A stretch of DNA of 5,652 nucleotides, from positions 1 to 5,652 of the forward strand of contig UQJF01000159.1 of assembly GCA_900541315.1 (NCBI GenBank). The letters run 5' to 3'. The notes under the pieces are model-generated. The model made no database searches. It saw only the letters and a list, made by a program, of their open reading frames with translations, and was not told where the DNA came from. A program made the position numbers and the translations under genes. Numbering within the stretch: the stretch's first letter is position 1; each line of letters starts with the position of its first letter. Below, in pieces: positions 1-5,650 of this stretch. Source of the stretch: an uncultured Clostridium sp. (GTDB lineage Bacteria; Bacillota; Clostridia; Lachnospirales; Lachnospiraceae).

Positions 1-16
1 GCCGCAAATAAGCGGC
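1..16. repeat. Short GC-rich inverted repeat at the window edge
   Basis: GCCGC (1-5) and GCGGC (12-16) flank a 6-nt AT-rich centre and could form a 5-bp hairpin. The window edge cuts off the context, so it could be part of another terminator or of a neighbouring gene. Nothing else recognisable lies in 17-54. Confidence 0.35.
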
Positions 17-54
17 GCTGTATTTGGCGTGGAGCGAAGGATTTGACCTTTACT

Positions 55-95
55 AAAAAAATGCTAAGCCATAGGTTTTAATCCTTGGCTTAGCA
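55..95 (-). terminator. Intrinsic terminator of the TRAP operon
   Basis: Read on the minus strand, a perfect 9-bp stem, TGCTAAGCC (95-87) with GGCTTAGCA (70-62), is followed at once by seven T residues (61-55). The 16-nt loop holds an extra AGG/CCT pair that could lengthen the stem. There is no T-run on the plus-strand side, so the terminator works in one direction, on transcripts coming from dctM 76 nt upstream. Confidence 0.92.
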
Positions 96-122
96 CCATA
101 TTTTACTATTCAACTCTGAAAG

Positions 123-163
123 TCAGGTTCTATAACACTATGTGAGATTTTGTGTTAACCTGA
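123..163. repeat. Inverted repeat / hairpin between dctM stop and terminator
   Basis: TCAGGTT (123-129) and AACAC (134-138) can pair with GTGTT (152-156) and AACCTGA (157-163). This gives 12 base pairs with a 4-nt bulge (130-133) and a 13-nt loop. No T-run follows on either strand, so it is not an ordinary terminator. It may be a 3' mRNA-stabilising hairpin or a protein-binding site. It shares TAACCTGA and GTGTTAA with the dctP control region. Confidence 0.6.
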
Positions 164-170
164 TTTCTAT

Positions 171-1481
171 TTAAACATATCCAAGTAATCCCGGCAGCCA
201 CATTGACAGGATTGGAACATAAGTTACTAACAGAAGTACGATAAATATAGCTGCAAAGTAAACTAACAGCTGTTTAATAACATTTTCGATCTTAGTCTGG
301 CCCACCTTAACACCTACAAACAGGGTAGTTCCTACAGGAGGTGTGATAGTACCGATACACAGGTTGAAGATCATCATGATACCAAAGTGAACGGTATTCA
401 TTCCAAGCTGCTGGCAGATCGGCAGGAAGATTGGGGTAAAGATCAGACACGCCGGTGTCATATCCATGAATGTACCGATGATCAGAAGCAGAATGTTAAT
501 AATGAAAAGGATCACATAACGGTTGTCACTGATGCTTAACATAGCAGTGGAAACTGCCTTCGGGATCTCAGTAAATGCCATTACCCAACTCATGATACTG
601 GAAACACCGATCAGGAAGATGATGATACCAGTCATTTCCGCACTGTCAAGGAAGATCTTTGGCAGCTCAGAAACCTTAATGGAGCGATAGAAGAACAGGG
701 AAAGGATCAGACTGTATACAACGGCTACAACACTTCCCTCGGTTGCAGTAAAGATACCGGAAATGATACCGCCGATTACAATGATGATCATTAACAGACA
801 TGGGATAGCCTGGAAAAATACTTTGATCTTTTCACTGTTTGTAAATCTCTTTGTGCTTGCGTAACCTTTCTTCTTAGCGAAGATATAGATAACGATCATG
901 CAGGCAAGTCCCCAGAGGATACCGGGAATATAACCAGCCATGAACAATGCTGCTACAGATGTACCGCCGCTGACCAGGGAATAAGTGATCATAACATTAC
1001 TTGGCGGGATCAGAAGTCCTGTAGGAGCGGTTGCAATGTTTGCTGCTGCGGAAAAATCACGGTCATAGCCTTCTTCTTCCTCAATAGGTCCGATAATAGA
1101 ACCCATAGCGGAAGCTGCTGCTGTACCAGATCCGGAGATCGCGCCAAACAGCATATTTGCTACTGCGTTTGTATGTGCTAAAGCTCCAGGGATCCTTCCT
1201 GTAAACAGCTTGGCAAAGTTGATCAGGCGGATCGCGATACCGCCCTTGTTCATCAGATTTCCGGCAAGAATAAAGAAAGGGATCGCCAGCAAGCTGAATA
1301 CGGAAATACCGGAGAAAATCCTCTGTGCGCCGGTGAGCACGGCTGCGCCTGTATTCAAAACAGGGAGAATAGCTGCAATAGAGGAAACTGCCAGGGCAAC
1401 TGCAATAGGAACTCCTGCAAGAAGCATAATCACAAGGAGTACCAGGATAATAAGGCCACAGGTAACTGCTATACTACTCAT
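171..1481 (-). CDS. dctM: TRAP transporter large permease subunit (DctM family)
   Basis: This is the membrane subunit that carries substrate across the membrane in a tripartite ATP-independent periplasmic (TRAP) carrier, normally driven by a sodium gradient. The 436-residue length is usual for DctM, and nearly the whole chain is hydrophobic, in line with 11-12 membrane segments. Family signatures are clear. FGAISGSGTAAASAMGSII (112-130) is followed by GYDRDFSAAANIATAPTG and the IPPSN loop (158-162). In the second half come IGTFMDMTPACLIFTPIFLPI (335-355, Asp340), HFGIMM and the matching TPPVGTTLF loop (380-388). The two Pro-Pro loops reflect the internal two-fold repeat of the family. The start is fixed by AAGGGGGA 9 nt upstream and by the ATGA overlap with the dctQ stop codon. 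One small oddity is a run of four glutamates (134-137) just before GYDRDF. DctM membership is secure; the transported compound is not known. Confidence 0.95.
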   Translation of the reverse strand: MSSIAVTCGLIILVLLVIMLLAGVPIAVALAVSSIAAILPVLNTGAAVLTGAQRIFSGISVFSLLAIPFFILAGNLMNKGGIAIRLINFAKLFTGRIPGALAHTNAVANMLFGAISGSGTAAASAMGSIIGPIEEEEGYDRDFSAAANIATAPTGLLIPPSNVMITYSLVSGGTSVAALFMAGYIPGILWGLACMIVIYIFAKKKGYASTKRFTNSEKIKVFFQAIPCLLMIIIVIGGIISGIFTATEGSVVAVVYSLILSLFFYRSIKVSELPKIFLDSAEMTGIIIFLIGVSSIMSWVMAFTEIPKAVSTAMLSISDNRYVILFIINILLLIIGTFMDMTPACLIFTPIFLPICQQLGMNTVHFGIMMIFNLCIGTITPPVGTTLFVGVKVGQTKIENVIKQLLVYFAAIFIVLLLVTYVPILSMWLPGLLGYV

Positions 1482-1981
1482 AATCTAACTTCCCCCTTCT
1501 CATTAAAATCCTTCTTTGAAACCTGGATCGCATTCATAGCGCTAAAGATCATGATCAGAATACCGGTAACAGGTACGATCACGTAAATATAGCCCATAGG
1601 AACACGCAGGGAAGCGGTAGTCTGGATCATGGTCAGCCTGGTAATAGAGATACCGCCATATACCAGCACAACAGCTGCCAGGGCAAAGGTTAAAGCATCG
1701 ATGCAAAGCTCTAATGCTTTTCTTGCAGAACCTGTAAGCTTATCTGCCAGGAAGCCCATTCTCATGTGGTCTCTTTTTCCGAACACATAAGCAGAAGCCA
1801 GAAGAGCCATCCATGTAAAGCTGTATGTTAAAAGCTCCTCAGATACAGTACTTGGCTTATTGAAGAAATAACGGGTCACGATCTGGTAAGTACCAATAAC
1901 GGTCATAAAGGCAAACAGGAAAATGATAACGATACTAAGAACGCGCATGATCCCTGCTTTGATTTTCAGCATTGTTTCCAT
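1478..1981 (-). CDS. dctQ: TRAP transporter small permease subunit (DctQ family)
   Basis: This is the small membrane subunit of the TRAP carrier. It packs against DctM and helps dock the substrate-loaded binding protein. The 167-residue product has four predicted membrane helices at about 13-34, 49-67, 88-110 and 130-150, the standard DctQ layout. Family features include TYQIVTRYFF (31-40), the SEELLTYSFTWMALLASAYVF helix (47-67), the short loop with KRDHMRMGFLAD (69-80), and LRVPMGYIYVIVPVTG (125-140) entering the last helix. The frame is open 30 codons further upstream, inside dctP, but I chose the ATG at 1981. AAAGGGAGGA (1998-1989) lies 7 nt before it, and residues before this point are basic and unlike DctQ. 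The gene starts 1 nt after the dctP stop and ends in an ATGA overlap with dctM, so translation of the three subunits is probably coupled. Confidence 0.94.
   Translation of the reverse strand: METMLKIKAGIMRVLSIVIIFLFAFMTVIGTYQIVTRYFFNKPSTVSEELLTYSFTWMALLASAYVFGKRDHMRMGFLADKLTGSARKALELCIDALTFALAAVVLVYGGISITRLTMIQTTASLRVPMGYIYVIVPVTGILIMIFSAMNAIQVSKKDFNEKGEVRL
1491..1498 (-). promoter_or_regulatory. Ribosome binding site of dctM, inside the dctQ coding end
   Basis: AAGGGGGA on the minus strand lies 9 nt before the dctM ATG. It is embedded in the codons for the last residues of DctQ, so ribosomes finishing dctQ cover it. This fits coupled translation. Confidence 0.8.
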
Positions 1982-1982
1982 T

Positions 1983-3008
1983 CTACTGTCCTCCCTTTGC
2001 TTTTTCGTTTGCTTCCTGGATGTGGTTATAGAAATCCACGATCTTCGGATTTTCCTGTAACATCTTCTCATGAAGAGGAAGCACTTTCTGCTTAAATGCG
2101 TTTACATCTACATCAATAAACTCAACGCCCATCTGATTAATGGCAATATCCTTTGCCTCTTCAATACTCTTGTCCCACTCAGCCATTTCAACTTCAGTGG
2201 AAACAGCAGCAGCCTCTTTAAATACCTGATATTCTTCCGGGCTTAAGCCGTTTAAGAATTTTAAGTTGGCAACCAGCATATCCGGTACCATCTGGTGTTT
2301 ATTATAGGAATAATACTTAGCTACTTCACCGTGCTTATTGTTCGTCAGTGCCAGCTCGTTGTTTTCAGCACCATCGATAACGCCCTGCTGGATGGCAGTA
2401 TAAACCTCACCAAAGCTCATAGGAGCTGCAGCTGCGCCAAATGCATTTACCATGGCAACACTGGCCGGACTCTGCTGTACACGGATCTTCATGCCCTTTA
2501 AGTCATCCGGGGTATTGATCGGCTTTTTGCCATAGAAGTTTCTGGTTCCTGCATTGTACCAGGTAACTACGCGGAAACCTGCTTCGTCAGTGGACTCATA
2601 GATCTTTTCCATGTAATCCGTATCCTGCATTACAGACTTGTAAACGTCCTCGGAATCAAACAGATATGGCATACTGAAAATCTCATAAACACTTGCGAAA
2701 GTCTCCAGGTTTGCAGTACCTGCTACTACGAAGTCGATCGCACCGGTCTGGGTCAGCTCGATCGCTTTCTGCGCGGAACCCAGAAGCTCATTTGGGAAGA
2801 TCTGGACTTCATACTTATCTCCTAAGCGTTCCTCAACATACTTCTTAAATGCCAGAAGTCCCAGATGCTCCGGATGTGTTTCTGACTGGGCATGTGAAAT
2901 ACGGACAATGCGCTTTCCGGAAGTGACAGAACCGCAGCCGGTAAGACCAGCAACAACGGCTGCAGCCAGCACACAGGCTGACAGTTTTTTAACTAATTTC
3001 CTAACCAT
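1983..3008 (-). CDS. dctP: TRAP transporter solute-binding lipoprotein (DctP family)
   Basis: This extracytoplasmic receptor binds the substrate and delivers it to the DctQ-DctM permease. The 341-residue product starts with a lipoprotein signal: a basic N-terminus (VRKLVKK), a hydrophobic core and the lipobox Leu-Thr-Gly-Cys with Cys25. It would therefore be lipid-anchored to the outer face of the membrane, as expected in a Gram-positive. The mature part has the DctP pattern: FPNELLGSAQKAIELTQTGAID, GTRNFYGKKPINTPDDLKGMKIRVQ, and FGEVYTAIQQGVIDGAENN (199-217). By family knowledge the arginine of KIRVQ (Arg176) forms the salt bridge to a substrate carboxylate, and the Asn of AENN lines the site, so an organic acid or sugar acid is likely. 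Start codons are possible at 3011 and 3008. I prefer 3008 because AAAGGG then lies 6 nt away instead of 3. An in-frame ATG at 3059 lacks a ribosome site and would push the signal peptide inward. Confidence 0.94.
   Translation of the reverse strand: MVRKLVKKLSACVLAAAVVAGLTGCGSVTSGKRIVRISHAQSETHPEHLGLLAFKKYVEERLGDKYEVQIFPNELLGSAQKAIELTQTGAIDFVVAGTANLETFASVYEIFSMPYLFDSEDVYKSVMQDTDYMEKIYESTDEAGFRVVTWYNAGTRNFYGKKPINTPDDLKGMKIRVQQSPASVAMVNAFGAAAAPMSFGEVYTAIQQGVIDGAENNELALTNNKHGEVAKYYSYNKHQMVPDMLVANLKFLNGLSPEEYQVFKEAAAVSTEVEMAEWDKSIEEAKDIAINQMGVEFIDVDVNAFKQKVLPLHEKMLQENPKIVDFYNHIQEANEKAKGGQ
1989..1998 (-). promoter_or_regulatory. Ribosome binding site of dctQ
   Basis: AAAGGGAGGA on the minus strand lies 7 nt before the ATG at 1981 and overlaps the last codons of dctP. 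It decides the dctQ start in favour of 1981 over the longer open frame that begins at 2071. Confidence 0.85.
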
Positions 3009-3011
3009 CAT

Positions 3012-3020
3012 TTTCCCTTT
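3012..3020 (-). promoter_or_regulatory. Ribosome binding site of dctP
   Basis: AAAGGGAAA on the minus strand precedes two adjacent ATG codons. Spacing from the GGG is 3 nt to the first and 6 nt to the second, which favours the second (3008). Confidence 0.65.
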
Positions 3021-3041
3021 CTTTATACACTTGATAATATT

Positions 3042-3085
3042 TTCCTTCCCAAAAAACACAAATCCCCCAGGTTTTCAGGGAAGAA
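3042..3085 (-). other. Potential leader hairpin upstream of dctP
   Basis: In the predicted dctP leader TTCTTCCC (3085-3078) can pair with GGGAAGGAA (3050-3042), with one bulged G, closing a 27-nt loop. Its 5' arm shares three bases with the adjacent palindrome. There is no T-run, and the dctP ribosome site lies outside the stem. A regulatory role is possible but unproven. Confidence 0.3.
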
Positions 3086-3112
3086 GTTAATTTTTTAACA
3101 CTTCATTAACAC
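3083..3112. promoter_or_regulatory. Candidate operator: GTGTTAA direct repeat plus palindrome
   Basis: On the minus strand GTGTTAA occurs twice, 11 bp apart (3112-3106 and 3101-3095). The second copy forms a palindrome with TTAAC (3090-3086) around an AAAA centre, and outer GAAG/CTTC bases (3104-3101 and 3086-3083) extend it. The element begins at about the predicted transcription start, where a repressor would block initiation. It could also fold as an RNA hairpin, but no terminator T-run follows. Confidence 0.4.
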
Positions 3113-3119
3113 CTTTCCC

Positions 3120-3148
3120 ATTATATAACCTGAGGGTTTTCCTTTGTA
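3120..3148 (-). promoter_or_regulatory. Candidate promoter of the TRAP operon
   Basis: A perfect -10 hexamer TATAAT (3125-3120) is preceded at 17 nt by TACAAA (3148-3143), which matches TTGACA in only 3 of 6 positions. A good -10 with a weak -35 is typical of promoters that need an activator, in line with the adjacent AraC-type regulator. Transcription would start near 3113, giving a leader of about 105 nt. A second candidate nearer dctP is TATTAT (3039-3034) with TTGTGT 16 nt upstream. I could not rank them with certainty. Confidence 0.5.
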
Positions 3149-3152
3149 CCGT

Positions 3153-3184
3153 AAATCCTTGTCATTAATGTGGAATATTTTGTC
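3153..3184 (-). promoter_or_regulatory. Tandem direct repeats, candidate response-regulator binding sites
   Basis: GACAAAATATT (3184-3174) and GACAAGGATTT (3163-3153) agree in 7 of 11 positions and start exactly 21 bp apart, two helical turns. AraC-type activators often bind such tandem half-sites. The downstream copy is close to the -35 region of the candidate dctP promoter. A third, looser copy, TACAAAGGAAA (3148-3138), overlaps the -35. The assignment to the adjacent regulator is inference. Confidence 0.4.
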
Positions 3185-3201
3185 CAAAATTCAGCCATGG
3201 G

Positions 3202-4029
3202 CTAATCCGCTTCCCTATATTCAGAGGGGATCATACCTGTCACCCGTTTAAAAACCTTGGCAAAGTAGTTAGAATCATAATATCCCACCTTCATACCTGC
3301 ATCCTTGATACTGATATTCTTGTCCTTCAGTAATCTTTTCGCTTCATTGATGCGGAAATTAGTCAGATAGGAGGTAAAATTCTGATCAAAACACTGCTTA
3401 AACAGCTTGCAGAAATAGGCATCTGAATAATTAAACTGCCTTGCAGCGTCCTGCATGGAGATCTCGTTCATATAATTTTCCCGGATATAGGTCCGTATCT
3501 TCTCTGCCACCTGATTCATCCGCTCTGTCTCCGGATCCTTTGGTGCCTCTGCATCCGGATTCCATGGCCACTGTTCTCTCCTTTTTTCCGCTTCTTTCTC
3601 TGCTTCTGTCATTTCTGCCCTGTTGCCGGTGGGATTTTCTTTATTATGAACAGCTTTATCTGTCAGCCGCATGGCTTCTTCCATGACCGCTGCCAGTTCT
3701 TCCTCATCACAAGGCTTTAACAGATAATCAAGTGCCCGTATTACTATGGCACGTTTTGCATAGGAAAATTCATCATAAGCCGTTAAAAAGACAATAACAC
3801 AATCCTCATCCATACTGCGGATCTGCTCTGCTGCCTCCACACCATTTAACTCCGGCATGGAAATATCCATGATAATGATCTGGCTGTGTTCCTTCTGATA
3901 TAATTCAACTGCCTCTTTTCCATCGGTTGCCTCACTGATCTGAAGGCTGTCCCCAAAACGGCGCATGAGACGTCTGGCAAGAGCCATACGCTCGATCTGT
4001 TCATCATCTGCCAAAAGCACACGATACAT
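3202..4029 (-). CDS. Response regulator, REC + AraC-type DNA-binding domain (YesN-like)
   Basis: This cytoplasmic transcription factor is the partner of the adjacent kinase. Residues 2-125 form a receiver domain with the acidic pair Asp8/Asp9, the phospho-accepting Asp55 (IIIMDISMPELNG), Thr83 (FLTAYDEFSYAKRA) and Lys105 (DYLLKPCDEEEL), all as in active receivers. A charged linker of about 45 residues (128-170, rich in Glu, Lys and Pro) follows. The AraC-type domain (175-275) has two helix-turn-helix units: ISMQDAARQFNYSDAYFCKLFK (190-211), and ISIKDAGMKVGYYDSNYFAKVFK (239-261) ending in TGMIPSEYRE. At 275 residues it is a short member of the YesN type. AAGGGAGG (4045-4038) sits 8 nt before the ATG. 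The gene follows the kinase gene by 92 bp and lies directly upstream of dctP, so activation of the TRAP operon is its likely job. That role is inferred from position. Confidence 0.94.
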   Translation of the reverse strand: MYRVLLADDEQIERMALARRLMRRFGDSLQISEATDGKEAVELYQKEHSQIIIMDISMPELNGVEAAEQIRSMDEDCVIVFLTAYDEFSYAKRAIVIRALDYLLKPCDEEELAAVMEEAMRLTDKAVHNKENPTGNRAEMTEAEKEAEKRREQWPWNPDAEAPKDPETERMNQVAEKIRTYIRENYMNEISMQDAARQFNYSDAYFCKLFKQCFDQNFTSYLTNFRINEAKRLLKDKNISIKDAGMKVGYYDSNYFAKVFKRVTGMIPSEYREAD

Positions 4030-4037
4030 GCTTTTTT

Positions 4038-4045
4038 CCTCCCTT
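4038..4045 (-). promoter_or_regulatory. Ribosome binding site of the response regulator gene
   Basis: AAGGGAGG on the minus strand lies 8 nt before the ATG at 4029. The 92 bp between the kinase stop and this start hold no terminator-like hairpin with a T-run, so co-transcription with the kinase is likely. Confidence 0.85.
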
Positions 4046-4121
4046 CTGTCTCTATATTCTCCCGGAATCTTTTAAAATCTCCCTGATACCGGATTGCTGC
4101 GTGTCCTGCACTCCCCCAATT

Positions 4122-5558
4122 CTAAAAACATGCAATATCCTTTGGTGTAAAGGCCAGCTGTACAGCTGTTCCACATCCTTTGTGGCTGTAAATATGCATT
4201 TCCCCGTCTTCGTACATTCCCCGAACTCTGCGGTAAATATTTCCCACACCAATGCCGATCTCATTTTCCGTACCGTGATTTAACGCAGCCCGTATCTGTT
4301 TTAACCGGTCTGCTTCCATGCCAGCACCAGTATCCGCCACTGAGATCCACAGCCGTCCATTATGCATCCATGTCCTTATAAAGATCCTTCCGCCTTTGCT
4401 GTCCTTAGAAAGCCCATGTTTAATGGAGTTTTCCACCAGAGGCTGCAAAACAAAGGAAGGAACTAACACTTCCAGGGTTTCCGGTGCACAGTCCGTATCG
4501 TAACGGACCCGCTGGCCAAATCGCATTTTCTGAAGATACATATAATCCTGAATGATCTTAAGCTCCCGTTCTAAAGGCATCACAGCTCCTGCGGACTTTA
4601 AATTATAGCGGAACAGGCGGCTTAAAGCTGTGATCATCTTCTCCGTCGCTGCCGCATCCTCGATCTGTGCTGTGCTGGCGATCATATTTAAGGTATTAAA
4701 TAAAAAATGGGGATTGATCTGGCTCTTTAGCATCTGAAGGCGCATGTCATTTAATTTCTGCTCCATGGCATGTTTTTCCTCCATGGTGCGGATATTGTCC
4801 CTGGTAGAAGCCTTCATACGGCAGAATTCATGGACCAGGCGGCTGATCTCATCTTCCCCCTCCGTCACTACATCCGGGCCTGTAAAATCATTTTCACCGA
4901 TGCGCACAGAATCGGCAGCCAGCTCCACTATAGGCTTTACAATGTAACGGCTGGCCGTACGGTTAAGCTGGCGCACCATCCAGAATGCTGCCATTCCGCA
5001 TATAAGGCTGCATACCGGTATCACCGTCAGCATATATCGTTGCTGTTCATAGGCACGGCTTCCGCCCCGCACAGTCAGCTGCTCCAATTGCCCGGCCTGT
5101 CCTGTAAGATATTCCTGGATCCGCCTTATTTTATAAACCTGGGGCATATCTTCCTCTGTCAGATGTTCTTTTTCCAGAAGTCCATTTAATACGACCTCAT
5201 AATTTTCATAAAGATTGCGCAGTGTCCATGTCCTGGCATACCGTTCTTTTCCAATATTCCTGTATTCAAAAGGCAGCTCATTTAACAGCCCCTTTGTGTG
5301 CTTTGTACTTTCTTTTAACATTTTCAGGCTTTCATCAGAACGCTCCTGGATATATTTATCAAAAGCTGCGCTTTCTTCGTCCATAGATGTCCAGAATGCA
5401 AGGCTCTGGGAATTATCCTTTAAAATACTTCCAAAGCCGCCAAGTCCGAAAAAAGCTACCAGCATATTGGCAGCAATGGACAAAAACACCACCGCGCCAG
5501 CCGAAAAGGTAAGATATTTCAGTTTTTCCTGCAGCGGAAGCCGGAACCATTTCTTCAT
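4122..5558 (-). CDS. Membrane sensor histidine kinase (YesM-like)
   Basis: This is the membrane sensor that should phosphorylate the adjacent response regulator. The 478-residue chain runs: a short basic N-terminus, membrane helix 1 (about 15-38), an extracytoplasmic region of about 136 residues (39-175), membrane helix 2 (176-195), a HAMP linker (about 197-250, with YIVKPIVELA), a short coiled coil (about 255-278), and the catalytic part. The phospho-acceptor is His284 in QINPHFLFNTLN, the LytS/YesM-type His_kinase domain rather than a classical HisKA. ATP-binding motifs follow: LQPLVENSIKHG with Asn377, ADTGAGM with Asp409, and GIGVGNIYRRV (435-445). All key residues are present. The outer region is rich in charged residues, looks all-helical, and matches no ligand-binding domain I can name. 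AAGGAG (5570-5565) lies 6 nt before the ATG. A second ATG just upstream (5562) is in another frame and would not make the kinase. Confidence 0.94.
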   Translation of the reverse strand: MKKWFRLPLQEKLKYLTFSAGAVVFLSIAANMLVAFFGLGGFGSILKDNSQSLAFWTSMDEESAAFDKYIQERSDESLKMLKESTKHTKGLLNELPFEYRNIGKERYARTWTLRNLYENYEVVLNGLLEKEHLTEEDMPQVYKIRRIQEYLTGQAGQLEQLTVRGGSRAYEQQRYMLTVIPVCSLICGMAAFWMVRQLNRTASRYIVKPIVELAADSVRIGENDFTGPDVVTEGEDEISRLVHEFCRMKASTRDNIRTMEEKHAMEQKLNDMRLQMLKSQINPHFLFNTLNMIASTAQIEDAAATEKMITALSRLFRYNLKSAGAVMPLERELKIIQDYMYLQKMRFGQRVRYDTDCAPETLEVLVPSFVLQPLVENSIKHGLSKDSKGGRIFIRTWMHNGRLWISVADTGAGMEADRLKQIRAALNHGTENEIGIGVGNIYRRVRGMYEDGEMHIYSHKGCGTAVQLAFTPKDIACF

Positions 5559-5564
5559 CCATTT

Positions 5565-5570
5565 CTCCTT
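5565..5570 (-). promoter_or_regulatory. Ribosome binding site of the histidine kinase gene
   Basis: AAGGAG on the minus strand lies 6 nt before the ATG at 5558. An out-of-frame ATG at 5562 is only 2 nt from the site and too close for good initiation. Confidence 0.8.
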
Positions 5571-5596
5571 CTTTTATATAATCCTTTTCTTTCTTA

Positions 5597-5625
5597 ATCA
5601 TGTTTTTGGCGGGTCCCAAGTTCAA
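5597..5625 (-). promoter_or_regulatory. Weak candidate promoter of the kinase-regulator operon
   Basis: TTGAAC (5625-5620) and CATGAT (5602-5597) are 17 nt apart, each matching the sigma-A consensus in 4 of 6 positions. The site lies about 40 nt upstream of the kinase ATG. The signal is weak, and transcription could also come from beyond the window. Confidence 0.3.
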
Positions 5626-5634
5626 AAATCCTCC

Positions 5635-5650
5635 TGCAAGCAAGCTTGCA
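5635..5650. repeat. Inverted repeat upstream of the kinase gene
   Basis: TGCAAG (5635-5640) and CTTGCA (5645-5650) flank a 4-nt centre. The overlapping 10-mer GCAAGCTTGC (5640-5649) is itself a perfect palindrome. It could be an operator half-site or chance. The end of an upstream gene may also lie here: one minus-strand frame stops at 5622 and another near 5594, and neither can be recognised. Confidence 0.3.

Noticed and set aside
1..54. Minus-strand AAGGTCAAATCCTT followed by CGCTCCA resembles the T-arm and 3' end of a tRNA.
   Set aside because: The T-loop lacks the TTC motif, and the sequence where the rest of a tRNA would lie is the operon terminator.
1210..1488. Plus-strand open frame of 92 codons opposite the 5' part of dctM.
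   Set aside because: It is the mirror of the hydrophobic dctM codons; no ribosome site or family match is visible.
3174..3193. GAATTTTGGACAAAATATTC hairpin just after the response regulator stop, considered as a terminator.
   Set aside because: The stem is AT-only with a bulge and no T-run follows, so transcription from the regulator gene may read into dctP.
4052..4264. Possible frameshifted continuation of the kinase C-terminus into the 92-bp gap before the regulator gene.
   Set aside because: The kinase already ends normally after the last ATPase motif (GCGTAVQLAF), and the alternative frame has no family resemblance.
4770..5189. Open plus-strand frame of 139 codons opposite the kinase gene.
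   Set aside because: It lies wholly antisense to a kinase with intact motifs, has no ribosome site that I can see, and its product has no recognisable features.
5575..5580. TATATA just upstream of the kinase ribosome site, considered as a -10 box.
   Set aside because: No -35-like sequence lies 16-18 nt upstream, and transcription would start within the ribosome binding site.
5413..5643. Minus-strand frame with a good AGGAGG nearby (5634-5629) that runs into the kinase gene.
   Set aside because: It overlaps the kinase start by about 146 bp in another frame, and the kinase frame carries all the family signals. A short peptide here is not supported.
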